Positions 37,446 through 48,602 of a stretch of 64,000 nucleotides of DNA are shown here, one piece after another (position 1 is the stretch's first letter; every line of letters begins with the position of its first letter). The notes beneath the pieces are model-generated. The model was not told the origin of the DNA, made no database searches, and worked only from the letters and a program-made list of their open reading frames with translations. The stretch is from the NCBI RefSeq assembly GCF_963924675.1, contig NC_089220.1, forward strand, positions 154,602,270 through 154,666,269, given 5' to 3'. Position numbers and translations under genes: made by a program. Source of the DNA: Phocoena phocoena (taxonomy: Eukaryota; Chordata; Mammalia; Artiodactyla; Phocoenidae).

Positions 37446-38789
37446 ATAAAAGCAGCTGAGAGGGAAGGCTCCAAAATGTGGGAAGCGACAGGAAAGTTGA
37501 TTTCTGGAGGTAAAAAAAGACTCACCACATAAATTTTATTCATAACATGACTCTCACTCCTATTCTTGAAATTATTTTTTTCTCCCCAGCTCCGTAACCT
37601 CAATGACAATAGCGTAGACGCAAGAAAAATGCAGAAGGGATTGAAAACCTTGCTCCAGAAAAGCAATTCAATGTTTCCTTTGAAAATAAGGAAAAGAAAT
37701 ATATCCCCAAACTCAGCAGAACATATTTTATTAATAGAAACAGCCATATACAGCCCTCGGTGATTTAATATCCAAAGGAAACAAACTTTCTACAAAGATC
37801 TGACATCACTAGGAGATAATCATTTACCTGCACTGCACACGCTGACAGGCCCCAAACTGAAAATGAAAACACAGACACACACCCTGGGGAGCCATCTGTG
37901 TCCTTTTCCTAAGGCGCCGGGCCGTGGTGTAATTTCAGATTGCTAGGCATCGCATGCCATGCGGTGTACCATCCCCACTGGAGTATTCTTCTTTCTGCAG
38001 AAACTCAGTGGAAACTGCCATTCTGGAAACTTCTTCATCCTAGGAGGAGCAGTCCAGAAGGATTCTGTGTGACGGTAGTGATCTGTGAAATGAATTCCCA
38101 ACAGCTCATAATTTCTGTTTTCCCTATAAATCTTCAAATCACAAAGTGCTCAAGTGGTGTGCTTCATGATATTATGTTTCATGGGACTCGACTGTCTTTC
38201 CCTGAGATGGAGTTCCACTCCCTGAGTGGGAGAGCACTTTGGTTAATTATTTGAACCCAAAAAATTACAATTTTTGTCTTTTTTTAAAAACCATATTTTC
38301 AGGAGGCATCACCCTTCCAGGGCTCAATTCTTCTGGGGCATCGCTCTTTCCTGTTCCCTGCTCTCCTGGACTTCCTTGGCATGAGCAGCCTTTGAAGTTA
38401 ACAAGAGTCACCACAGCTGGACCAGCAGAACTGGGTATGCAAAGGTGGTTCCAGTGGAAATGGGTGTCAACTCTCCTTCACCTCCAATGGGTGTCCTTCT
38501 TTCTGTCTGGAGCATGAAACGCAGTGTATAATTCCCTTGACACGATGAGTCATCTAAACATTAAGTTCAGCCTGTTTCAATTCTTGTACTGAACTTTAAG
38601 ACAAGGGCTCTTTGTGACAGTGGCTCTTATATTTACTTTATTGGGCATTTAAGCATCTGTAGGATTTGGGTAAGTAGAGGGGGCAGTGGAGCAATTTAAG
38701 ACATCAATGAAGAAATAAAGGAAGAAATGCTTTTGGGAGTAGTTGGGAATCTAAGATTTGAAAAGTAATGTAAAATTGATGGATGACGT
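37446..38789. other. No feature recognised
   Basis: Unique-looking sequence with short open frames; no domain or repeat was recognised. Confidence 0.45.
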
Positions 38790-39245
38790 GTCTTAAAAAA
38801 AGGTTTAGCTTAGGAATGGTAGAAAATAGGGAGCCATGGGGGGCTCATGAACAAGAAAGTAACAAGATGAAAGTGTGCTCAAGCAAGGTCATGTGTTGGT
38901 GACGAATAAAAGATACTGAAAAGGGAAGTGAGGGAGAAAAGGGTGATAATATTCAATAATTCAGGTTTGGAAGAGAACAAGAGTCTAGTACAGACGGAGA
39001 GAAAAGGGCGACAGTAGACTTGTGAGGGGAAAATTCATGTCATGTGATTTCTCACTTGATCCAGGAAAGAAGGAAAGTGACCTAGAGGGACCCCAAGCTT
39101 TGAGTCTGGGCAGAGAAAGAAATCGTGGAGCCACTCCGGGGGATGGTGGCATTGGAAGGTTGAAGGGATTTATTGTGAGCAGAGGACAATTCAGCTTTGG
39201 ACATGCTGAAGGTTAGGGCTTGATGGACCCTCAGAATGTCAGCAT
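38790..39245 (-). mobile_element. L2 LINE, diverged
   Basis: Antisense L2 phrases appear in order: agaaagtaacaagatgaaag, then a block around gggatggtggcattgg, then cagctttggacatgctgaag. Confidence 0.55.
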
Positions 39246-39664
39246 CAGCAGGCTGTTCAATAATCCAAAGCCATCTACACAGAGAAGAAGAAGGAAGCAG
39301 AAAGTATAAAGAGGATTAAAATATCCTGTTTTCCCTCTAACCTGAAGAAGGTTCTAAGGAAAAACTTTTTGAAGGTTTAATATTTCTGAACCCAAAAAGT
39401 CCGTGTAACAAAGAACTTACCCTTATCAAATTTTCTCCATCAATATCTGATTTCTGCTCAGTCTTAGTTGATGTAGTAAAATTTGTCTAATTGGTCTAAG
39501 AACACATTTGACTCAGAGCCATGGACAAACTCCTCTTCTCCTTTGCAATCCTGGGGGGAACTTTAGCCCTCTTGTTTTGGGGTTTTGTCTTACAGAGGGG
39601 CCTGCCTATAATTTTTCAATCAACATTTTCCTGACAAAGAGCTGCATGATATAGTGACAGATGT
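39246..39664. other. No feature recognised
   Basis: AT-rich; no gene or repeat was assigned. Confidence 0.45.
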
Positions 39665-39674
39665 GGGATCAGTA

Positions 39675-39838
39675 CCAACAACAGTGCTCAACCCTGGGTA
39701 CCTATTAGAAGCCTCTGGGGAGTGTTTAAGTATTGCTGATCCCAGACCCACGGAATCAGTGTCTCTGAGGGTGGTGTCTGGACGTCGTTGTTTTGTAAAA
39801 GCTCCCGAAGTAATTCTAATGTTCATGCAGGGCTGAAA
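39675..39838. mobile_element. hAT-Charlie MITE-like element, first of a pair
   Basis: The core reads acagtgctcaaccctgggta, then gaagcctctggggagtgttt, and closes with aaagctcccgaagtaattct. This is the symmetrical pattern of short MER20/MER5-group elements. Confidence 0.65.
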
Positions 39839-39856
39839 CTAACCAGACAAATGGAA

Positions 39857-40017
39857 GCAGTGATTCTGAACCTTAAGTGTACATCGGCATCACCTTGGGA
39901 GCTTTAAAAAATATGTAGATGTTTGCATCGTACTCCCAGTGATCTGAGCATCAGAAGTTTTAAAAGGTTCCCACGTGATCCCAGGTGATACGGTACAGCC
40001 AAAACTCAGAAGCACTG
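39857..40017. mobile_element. hAT-Charlie MITE-like element, second of a pair
   Basis: The core reads gcagtgattctgaaccttaa, catcggcatcaccttgggag, then gttcccacgtgatcccaggt and ends near cagaagcactg. It resembles the preceding element and is separated from it by about 20 bp. Confidence 0.7.
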
Positions 40018-40690
40018 AGCCAGTCCGTGGTTGTCTTAAGGCACACTTTCCAACTTCACTTTCTGAAGCGAGTTTTTACACCCGTCCAGGAGGGCAGAAC
40101 TGGTACAGCTGTGGGAGAACGCACTTTATATTTTTGCCGTAGGCGTAATGAACTCAATTGTCAGCTAACTTTTGATCCCAGGCTTTCTTGCTGGTAATAA
40201 TGATGTAAGAGGCAGAAAAACCTCACTCAGGTTTTCAGATCGCAAGTTGACTTTGCACTGTTGGCAGTTGGAAAGTTCATGTCATAACTTGAACTGATTT
40301 TGAACTAAAATCACAGAGACAATAAATGTCACTTACGGGTGCTTCTCTGGGGGAAAAAAAAAAACCTCTTTCTAAAACTCTGTGACAAAATGAAATGTAT
40401 ACACCTCTAAATCATAGTCAGGGACTCCAGTTTACCACAGGAAAATGTGGAATTTAACAAAGATTCTCCTCCAATATTACATAGCCAATATTCTTTTCCA
40501 GTGGGCTACATGTGGCACCATCTCACCCATTCATTTTTCTAGTTTACGCAGATATATTATTTCCACCTCCCTGAATGTATATTTGTTCTAGATTTATTCT
40601 GAATACCTTTAAAGAGCAACACAGATATTTGTTTTTCTTAAGTTGTTTTTTCTTAAATCTAGCTTTACCTGGAGCTTGTTTAATATGATA
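40018..40690. other. No feature recognised
   Basis: AT-rich; a poly(A) run of about 12 near 40351. No gene or repeat was assigned. Confidence 0.45.
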
Positions 40691-41400
40691 TCAATCAATA
40701 AATCACTGTGTTGCTGAAAGGAAATTCTCCCCCTGCTTGGAATGCATCTTCATTGAGTAAAACGCTACTTACTTCTCCTTATGGTTTGCTCAAATCACTG
40801 CTCTTGTGTTGTATTAGCTCAGGCTGCTATGACAGAATACCCTGGACTGGGCTGCTTCAGTAGCAGACATTTATTTATTTCTCGCCGCTCTGGAGACTGG
40901 GGAGTCCACAATCAAGGTGCTGGCTGATTCAGTTCCTGGTAAGGGGTCTCTTCTTGGCTTGTAGGCAGTCACCTTCTCACCTTCTCAGTGTCCTCACATG
41001 ATGGACAGAGGGGGAGAGAGAGCAAGCCCTCTGGTCTCTTCTTATAAGGGCACTAATTCCATTCTGAGGACCCCACCTTTATGACGTCATCTAAACCTAA
41101 TTACTTCCCAAAGTTCCCACCTCCTCATTCTATCACACAGGGGCTTAGAGCTTCAACACACGAATTTGGGGACATGCACATTCAGTCCGTAACATCTGTG
41201 AAATCTTCCTGCTTCTGTTTTACAGTGACTCCTTCCTGCTTTGAGTCCTTACAGTTTTTGTCTGCTTCTTTCACTTGTCCTATGTTGTAAACAACCTTGT
41301 TCTGGCTTTTCTTCTGGATTGGAAGTTCCTTGGGAGCAGAGGTGAGGTATGATCAATTTATATATCCTCAGCCAGCAAAATGCCCTCCCGCGTCGGAGAT
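40691..41400 (+). mobile_element. L2 LINE 3' region split by a MaLR LTR
   Basis: Left part 40691-40809 (ccctgcttggaatgcatctt, ctccttatggtttgctcaaa). Right part 41195-41400 (ttggaagttccttgggagca, ccagcaaaatgccc). The two halves are in L2 order and orientation, with the LTR inserted between them. Confidence 0.65.
40810..41194 (-). mobile_element. MaLR LTR (MST/MLT1 type), nearly complete
   Basis: The plus strand runs from tgtattagctcaggctgcta to tcagtccgtaaca, the complement of a MaLR LTR with TG...CA ends. Inner phrases are catttatttatttctcgccg, gtcctcacatgatgg and cttcttataagggcacta. The flanks tgtgt (40805-40809) and tctgt (41195-41199) fit a 5-bp target duplication with one change. It appears as a solo LTR. 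Confidence 0.85.
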
Positions 41401-41419
41401 GCTCAGTTGATTAGTGTTG

Positions 41420-41625
41420 GTTGGTGATAGATTACCTGGTTTTGCCCTGTGATTTGGAGCAGATTGCCTAACCTCTCTAGGATTATTTTCCTCATCTGTA
41501 ACATGGAGGTGATGATACAGATCTTGGAGAGCCCTGGTGAGGATTTAGAGATGTAATGTACATAAATTGTTTAGCAAATCTGGCACTCTGGGAGCATTGG
41601 ATGAGTGATGACTAACTGTTAAATA
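41420..41625 (+). mobile_element. MIR SINE
   Basis: MIR order: gatagattacctggttttgc, gattgcctaacctctctagg, attttcctcatctgtaacat, then a tail near ctggcactctgggagcattg. Confidence 0.82.
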
Positions 41626-41639
41626 AACTCACAGCAACT

Positions 41640-41900
41640 GAGGGAGTTGGGTTTTTCTGTCTCCACAGGGCAGGGAAGGTGGGCAAGCAGTGTTGGGCAG
41701 GGATGAGAAAGTGGAGTCTGGACCTTGAAATGAGTAGTTAAGATAGGTTTTCATGGTACTTTCATCTGAGAAGGGACCAGAGGAAGTGAAGGTGTGAGCT
41801 GTGCAAAGACCTGGGGAACAGCCATTGAGATGAGGGGACAGCAAGTGCAAATGTCCTGAGGTAGGAATGCACTTGGCCCGTTAAACTAGAGGCTTAGGGA
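41640..41900 (-). mobile_element. L2 LINE, diverged
   Basis: Antisense L2 phrase ggggacagcaagtgcaaatg followed by tcctgaggtaggaatgcact is diagnostic. Confidence 0.7.
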
Positions 41901-42416
41901 TCAATGAGAGAATATCAGACTATTTCCTATCTCTTGGAGAGGGGAAGGACCATCTGCCATGTGTGGTACGTAAAACATTCCCAGTTCTATGAGTTAAACT
42001 TTGCCTTTTGAGAATGGGGATGTTTTTCCCCAATGTTTTGCATGTGTGTGATACTTTGACACTTTTCAAAGGGATAGCTGTAGGAGGCAGGTGCATGTGA
42101 GAGCAAGCTGACTTCAGTGTCTGTCTCGTGTTAATGGCCAGAACGTATCTGCCTGACCTTGCCCTATTCTAGGCATTTCAATTCCTTCTCCCCCAATACC
42201 AGGTGTAATCCTCCAGCAACCGTGTCTTGAGGATGACAGTCTCATCAAATTCGAAAGAGACGAATTTGGATCAAAACTGTTTGAACAGACTTTTCTTTTC
42301 TGTGTGAATTTCCAACTAAACTCTCTTAATCCTGATGACTTTGGTAGAGCTCCTATTATCGCCACTTTATAGACAAGATAACTGAGATTTCATGATGTTT
42401 CTCCCAAGTCAATCCA
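41901..42416. other. Unassigned, with a short MIR-like end
   Basis: The phrase attatcgccactttatagac with aagataactgagattt at 42355-42392 looks like antisense MIR. Nothing else was recognised. Confidence 0.45.
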
Positions 42417-42660
42417 AGAATAAATGTTTTTTGGTTTTTGGTTTTTTTTTTTTCGGTACGTGGGCCTCTCACTGCCGTGGCCTCCCCCAGTTGAGGAGCA
42501 CAGGCTCCGGACGCGCAGGCTCAGCGGCCATGGCTCACGGGCCCAGCCGCTCCGCAGCGTGTGGGATTCTCCCAGACCGGGGCACGAACCCGTGTCCCCT
42601 GCATCAGCAGGCAGACTCTCAACCACTGCGCCACCAGGGAAGCCCAGAATAAATGTTTTT
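42417..42660 (-). mobile_element. Young cetacean CHR SINE with target-site duplication
   Basis: Minus-strand copy with A box tggcgcagtgg and B box ggttcgtgcccc. The 15-bp duplication agaataaatgttttt is perfect at 42417-42431 and 42646-42660. Confidence 0.97.
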
Positions 42661-43670
42661 ATATCAGTGATTTAGAGACAAGTGATTTGTATATGTGACA
42701 AATATAGGTGAAACTGTTTAAGTTTTTGTCTTGAGACTCTATAATTTCAATGCAAAAAGACCTTTTAAGAGTTACTTTGGCTGTTGAAAGTTTGCCCCTT
42801 TGCAATCTTTTAAGGATGCTTTATCAAGCTCATATGTGAAGACGGTAAATCTGACATAAGTTGGAGAAAATTTATTTATAAACCTATAGTGGTATGACAT
42901 ATAGCTCATTTGGAAAAACAACGTTGAAAGGTATATAATGTTATGATTTATTTTACCTGTGTCACCTGTAGTATTAATTGTCACAGTTCATTTACTATGC
43001 ACTTTCAAAAATAGTGTTAGGTCTATTATTTTAAAAGGCCAGCCACATTTTTTCCCCCTCCCCACAAGGAACACATCCAGAGACCATGACACCAGTCATA
43101 GGTATGGTAAGGATCCCCGTGCTGGATTACAGCCACCAAAGGGGTCTTACCTGAGACATTGTGTTTGCAAAATCAACTCCCACAGACTCAGCAACTACTC
43201 CTAACATCTCTGATTTTTCCTGAGTCATTCATTACAGCCCTCTTATCTGTAACTGTGGACCTTAGGGTATTTGGGGCTATATTATGAAAAGCAACACATT
43301 TTGCTTATCTATATAATTTGTGATTTTTATGCATTTCAGTTATATCTTTCTTTTCTTCCCCATCTTTCACCTCTTTGGCCTAGAGTCCTAGTTATTTTTA
43401 TTTCTCGAGTAAAAGCGAACCCCTTTCCAGCTGGGGTAAATAAGGAGGTACGTAGCAGCACATCGGGGCTGTGCAGTCAGCCAGCAAAAGGCAAAGAGAG
43501 ACAGAAAGATACTGGGCTTGAGGTTCACCTCGGAGCTGCTGAACAAGCTTGACTTTAGGCAGATTTCCTCTGGACTCTTCAGTTTCAGAAGGCGAACATT
43601 CCATTCATCATCACAGAAATGACAGCAGCAGAACCAAATGTCACAGCAAGAAACTCTCCCTGCTTTCTTT
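42661..43670. other. No feature recognised
   Basis: Mixed to AT-rich sequence without an assignable repeat or gene. Confidence 0.45.
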
Positions 43671-43900
43671 AAAATAGGTGCTACTCTAGGGGACTTCCCT
43701 CGTGGTCCAGTGGTTAAGACTTCGCTTTTCAATACAGGGGGTGTGGGTTTGATCCCTGGCTGAGGAGCTAAGATCCCACAGGCCTTGTGGCCAAAAAAAA
43801 CAAAACATAAAGCAGAAGCAATGTTGTAACAAATTCAACAAAGACTTTAAAATGGTCCACATCAAAAAAATCTTAAAAAAAAAAAAATAGGTGCTACTCT
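43671..43900 (+). mobile_element. CHR-superfamily SINE, short form, with 17-bp duplication
   Basis: Starts ggggacttccctcgtggtcc with B box ggtttgatccctgg, followed by ggccttgtggccaaaaaaaa. A further ~90 bp and a second A-run (43874-43887) come before the duplication closes. aaaataggtgctactct is perfect at 43671-43687 and 43884-43900. Confidence 0.93.
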
Positions 43901-44024
43901 TCCAGTTTTCTTAAGTGGAGTCTGCATTGAATTTTATTCAAGTTCTAGAAGCATTTTTTTTCTTGATGCATGTTTTATGAAGTCTAGCACTTTTATGGAC
44001 TTTGTTTTTTAATAAAACATACTT

Positions 44025-44204
44025 TTAAAAAATTGAGGTATAGTTAATTTATAATATTGTGTTAGTTTCAGGTATACAGCAAAGTGATTCAGTTATACAC
44101 ATATATCTATATTTTTTTCAGATTCTTTTCCCTTTTAGGTTAGTACAAGATATTGAGTATAGTTTCCTGTGTTATACAGTGGGTCCTTGTTTACCTATTT
44201 TCTT
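44025..44204 (-). mobile_element. L1 3' UTR fragment
   Basis: Antisense L1 order: aaattgaggtatagttaatt, gttagtttcaggtatacagc, aaagtgattcagttatacac, then gtgttatacagtgggtcctt. Confidence 0.88.
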
Positions 44205-44500
44205 TTAAACTTTTTATTTTATATTAGAGTAGAGCCAATTAACAATGTCATGATAGTTTCAGGTGCACAGCAATACATAAGTGTGTATCCATTCTTCCCC
44301 AAACTCCCCTCCCATCCAGGCGCCACATAACATTGAGCAGAGGTCCCTGTGCTATACAGTAGGTCCTTATTATGTTTACCTATTTTATGTATAGTAATAT
44401 CTATATGTTAATCCCAAGATCCTAAGCTCTTAATTTATCTCCGTCCAACCTGCTATTCCCTTTGGTAACCATTAGTTTGTTTTCTATACGGACTTTTTTT
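44205..44500 (-). mobile_element. Second L1 3' UTR fragment, same orientation
   Basis: Starts ttttaaactttttattttat and again shows gatagtttcaggtgcacagc, ctgtgctatacagtaggtcc and gttaatcccaagatcctaag. The landmark order restarts, so this is a separate insertion next to or inside the first. Confidence 0.85.
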
Positions 44501-44532
44501 TTTCCTGCCTTCTAGCTAAAAAATTATCTTTA

Positions 44533-44755
44533 AAAAAACAGTTTAGGGCTTCCCTGGTGGCGCAGTGGTTGAGTCCACCTGCCGATGCAGGGGACGCGGG
44601 TTCGTGCCCCGGTCTGGGAAGATCCCACATGCCGCGGAGCAGCTAGGCCCATGAGCCATGGCCGCTGAGCCTGCGCTTCCGGAGCCTGTGCTCCGCAACG
44701 GGAGAGGCCACAGCAGTGAGAGGCCTGCGTACCGCAAAAAACAAAAAACAGTTTA
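44533..44755 (+). mobile_element. Young cetacean CHR SINE with target-site duplication
   Basis: Copy from gggcttccctggtggcgcag to accgcaaaaaacaaaa. It lacks two bases after the A box (gtggttgagtcc where siblings have gtggttgagagtcc). The duplication aaaaaacagttta is at 44533-44545 and 44743-44755. Confidence 0.96.
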
Positions 44756-44914
44756 TGGTGATTCCAATATTTTTTAATGACAGGTCAGATCCATATATTT
44801 TGGATTATTTTTCTTAGTTACTGATCATATTCTGCATTGGAAGAAAACCCCAAAATCTAAATCAATATTTGTGCTCTAGTCTTTTCAGAGGAGGTGACAG
44901 AATAATTCATATAT

Positions 44915-44916
<2 letters not shown>

Positions 44917-44947
<31 letters not shown>
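44917..44947. repeat. (AC)n microsatellite
   Basis: About 14 AC units preceded by atatacat. Confidence 0.97.
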
Positions 44948-44949
<2 letters not shown>

Positions 44950-45069
44950 ATGGTCATGGTATATTAAAGAGATCACTAGTGATATCAAGGATTAAAAATC
45001 CTTTAACTAGTACAGCGGAGGTGTTCAGCATTCTGAAATCATCTTCGCTCATTTTCCTCTGTTCATTTG

Positions 45070-45127
45070 CCAGTAAGTTCCATCACCTAAACAATGTCCC
45101 AGTAAGTTCCGTCACCTAAACAATGTC
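45070..45127. repeat. 29-bp tandem duplication
   Basis: Two adjacent 29-bp units begin ccagtaagttcc at 45070 and 45099 and differ at one base (catcacc versus cgtcacc). Confidence 0.97.
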
Positions 45128-45356
45128 CTGAGGCCAAAATTTTGGTGTTGTCAATATCTCCAGGAAACTTCATCCAGAGGTTCTAAAGCCAATAATCCAT
45201 CCCTCACTACTCTTCTCTCCATCCCAAAGTGTTCACATACAGACACTCCCTGAATTAATAAGGAAAGAAGACAATAATATCATTCAGAAGTTTAGCAATA
45301 GCAGAAGATATACTTTTGTGTGTAAACAAACGAAAAGCTTATTATGCAAACAATAA

Positions 45357-45551
45357 TTGCGGTACGGCAGGCATCTCACTGCTGGGGCCTCTCCCGTTGC
45401 GGAGCACAGGCTCCGGACGCGCAGGCTCAGCGGCCGTGGCTCACGGGCCCAGCCGCTCCGCGGCATGTGGGATCTTCCCGGACCGGGGCACGAACCCATG
45501 TCCCCTGCATCGGCAGGCGGACTCTCAACCTCTGCGCCACCAGGGAAGCCC
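45357..45551 (-). mobile_element. Young cetacean CHR SINE lacking an A-tail
   Basis: Minus-strand copy with intact boxes. Its 3' end (left side) abuts acaataatt with no T-run, and a run of about 12 T lies instead beyond its 5' end (about 45557-45568). No target-site duplication is visible. Confidence 0.95.
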
Positions 45552-45754
45552 TGGAGTTTTTTTTTTTTAAAGAAAGTAATTCCAAAATATCACCACCATA
45601 ACAAATTTTGGCCTATATTCAATCAAATTTTTCCATTTTTTTATAGAAGAAATGTAAATTGTATTTCTGTGTGCAAAATAAAATGATCAAAAGCATTTTC
45701 TGGTGGTGACGAGGTATGTGAAGACAGTCAGGAAGGAGGAAGACTTAGCAGTTG

Positions 45755-45890
45755 AGGTGGGAGTTTGGATTCAGACTACCTGGATTCATATATATGGCTC
45801 CACAGTTTATGTGTTGTGTGACCTGAGGCAAATTACTTAATATCTCTGTTCCTCAGTTTCTCATGTGTAAAATAACATTTTAAAAAGTCC
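45755..45890 (+). mobile_element. MIR fragment
   Basis: MIR order: ggattcagactacctggatt, gtgttgtgtgacctgaggca, aatatctctgttcctcagtt. Confidence 0.8.
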
Positions 45891-46309
45891 TTCAGTTAGA
45901 GATGTACCTAAGCTAAAACAATTCATTGCAGAAGCAAAGAACAAATATCTAGTATCCTAATATAAGAAATTAGGGTAAATTGATTGGCAAATTCAATGAA
46001 GAGGGATGAGAAGTTGAGGGAGATGCAACTTTAGACAAATGACTTCAGCAGATCCATTCAGGTGATTCTGATGAAGTGAAAGGTGTAATGAACAAATTAT
46101 TTATGGGATCTGGTAGCACAGTTTTGAGTTCCTACTGGTCCAAAGTAGGTAAAAGGATAGGTGAACTCAACCCACCTGATGCTACCAGATAGGAAAAAAG
46201 TACTAAATGAATTTCTATCAGTAAGAAAAAAGGAGGATTGTTGAACAGATTTTGTGAAATAACTTATGCAATTAAACAGTACCTAACTGAATGCTCTGTG
46301 AATGTTGGC
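45891..46309. other. No feature recognised
   Basis: AT-rich. The word cctaactgaatgctctgtga near 46282 may be the displaced tail of the preceding MIR. Confidence 0.4.
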
Positions 46310-46500
46310 TATTCTTATATTTGTTATATTTATATGTTTATAGAAATATATTTTGTTTACATATTTTATTTTATACAATAAATATACATTTATTTTATAT
46401 ATTTGTTTCATGTATATATTAATATAGTATTTATATTATATTTTAAAAGTATACTAGAAAATATATATTGATGACATACTATATTATTTAGGGAACTAGT
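46310..46500. repeat. AT-rich low-complexity tract
   Basis: Almost pure A/T for about 180 bp with irregular TATTTATA words and no fixed period. Confidence 0.9.
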
Positions 46501-47779
46501 GTCAAAGCTTGTTCAGAAGATATTCATCAAATAGACCTACATCTTCCTTAACTCTTCCTTGTGCCTCGAGAAAGTGCTAGTGGTTAGTGTTGTTTTAACA
46601 ATTGAGAGTGAAAAGGTGTCAGAGATGGTGCCTAGAACATAGCTGGGATTCATGACAGATCCAGAGGGAAGAATACTACCTACTGAAATTCAAATTTCAA
46701 AATCTATTTCTTCATCATGAGAACTTAATGATCATAATAAACTTAATAAGATGTAACACTTCATAATCATTTAATTAGTTAACCTGCAAAACATCTTTGT
46801 GAAGTAGAAAAGGGGCATTACCCTTATGATTACTCATAGGATTCACCAAGAAAGCAGTTGAGACTCCAGGCCATGACTCTCCAACATCAACTGTTCTACT
46901 TCCTTAGGTGACTCAGGAGAAATTTTGTCTGATCAGAAAGATTGGAATAGTGTTTGTGAGGAAATTCTCAAGCACCTCATTACATTTGTACTCTCTGTTT
47001 CTATCTGCCCAAGATATCTGTAGAGCCACTATTCTTAGTTCACACTTGGTCGATTCTTACCAAGAGAAACGGAACACCCTAGGAGGAATGACTTTTCCTT
47101 TTTGTTGTTTGCGTGGATAATCCAACACATTACAAGTGTCTTCAGTTGGTTTTTGCATATGTTCTCCTAGATTTATGAAAGGAATAGACCACCTACTTCT
47201 CTTTCTTGAAGGTAAAAGGAATTGGATCACTTTCCAAATTTCTTGATATTTTGCCCAAATTCATGATCATAAGACAAGTTTATTCCAGATTACTTTGTGT
47301 TTCAAATACATATTCTCCTCTAACTAATTAGGTATAATTTAGAGGACTTAAAATACTCATCTCCATTCCTCTTGTCTTAACTTATGTCCTTATATGTTGT
47401 AGTGAATATATAGAGAAACATTTGATCCACGGCATTAGTGCACTGAGGTTGTTCTCACTGGGTAAAATTTACTTTATGACAGCTGACCAGACACAAACTC
47501 TGTTTTCTCTGAATTATTTTTAAGTCCAACCTGTAAAGCAATTTTTCAACATGTACTGAAATCAAAGCCGAGACATTTAGGCACAGAGTATATTCAGTAA
47601 GTTTAAAATATCCTGCTTTTTCTTCATTTAGCCTTTTGTCAATTATTTATTCACTCAATAAATATATATTTAAAGACTTGGTACCAGGATATGTACCCAA
47701 TATGAAAAAAAATCGTACAGTGACTTCAGTTTATAAACACTTTCACAAGAGTAATCCATAGTTTAAGATGGATAGAGCA
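46501..47779. other. No feature recognised
   Basis: AT-rich; a MIR-like antisense word may lie at 46780-46830. No gene was found. Confidence 0.45.
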
Positions 47780-48005
47780 GAGTAATAGTTAAGAAAACTG
47801 GTTTAATACTCATTCTAGTCTAAATTCAAGTCTCCACTTTGCTACATATAAGATCTGTGGAACTGGAAAATTTATTTTACCTCCCTGTGCTTGACTTGTC
47901 TGTTAAGTGGAAAATATAACCTCTCTGTCATGCTGCTATTAGGAGAATCAAATAAAATAATAGCTGTAAAGCACTTAATATATTGTTTGAAACACTGTAG
48001 TGTTA
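47780..48005 (+). mobile_element. MIR SINE
   Basis: MIR order: gcagagtaatagttaagaaa, tctaaattcaagtctccact, then ataatagctgtaaagcactt at the tail. Diverged. Confidence 0.78.
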
Positions 48006-48079
48006 ATTAAGTCTAGCTAGTTTTCTAAAAAAAATTAGGGATTCCCTTTAGATTGAAATTTACTTCGTCTCTCTCTCTT

Positions 48080-48400
48080 TAAAAATGTTTTTTATTGTGG
48101 TAAAAGTCATATAATGTAAAACATACTATTTTAACCCTATTTAACTGTACGTTTCAGTGGCACTAAGTACACTCACATTGCTGTGCAACTCTCACCATCA
48201 TCCATCTCCCGAATTTTTCATCTTCCTAAACTGAAACTCTGTCCCCATTAAACACTAACTCCCCATTCCCCCTCCCCACCCACCCAGCTCCCAGCCCCTG
48301 GCATCTACCAATGTACTTTCTGACTCTATGAATTTGACTATTCTAGGTACCTCGTACGAGTGGAATCAAACAGTATTCGTTTGCACCTAATGTATATTGG
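48080..48400 (-). mobile_element. Old L1 (L1M) 3' UTR
   Basis: Antisense L1M order: ttttttattgtggtaaaagt, catataatgtaaaacatact, aactgtacgtttcagtggca, catctaccaatgtactttct, gaatttgactattctaggta. Confidence 0.88.
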
Positions 48401-48454
48401 AATGCATTTTTAAGATTAACTTAATATATATCCTGCAAACAGATTGTACTTTTT

Positions 48455-48602
48455 CCCCCCCTGTGCTATATAGTAGGCCTTCATCAGCCATCTCCTTCAT
48501 ACATAGTAATGTATGTACATCAATCCCAATCTCTCAATCCATCCCACACGCCCCTCCCCACACTAGGTGTCCATGCATTTGTTCTCTACGTCTGTGTCTC
48601 TT
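48455..48602 (-). mobile_element. L1 3' UTR fragment, younger type
   Basis: Antisense words cctgtgctatatagtaggcc, catcaatcccaatctctcaa and tgttctctacgtctgtgtct match the same L1 3' UTR type as at 9445-9775. Confidence 0.75.
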
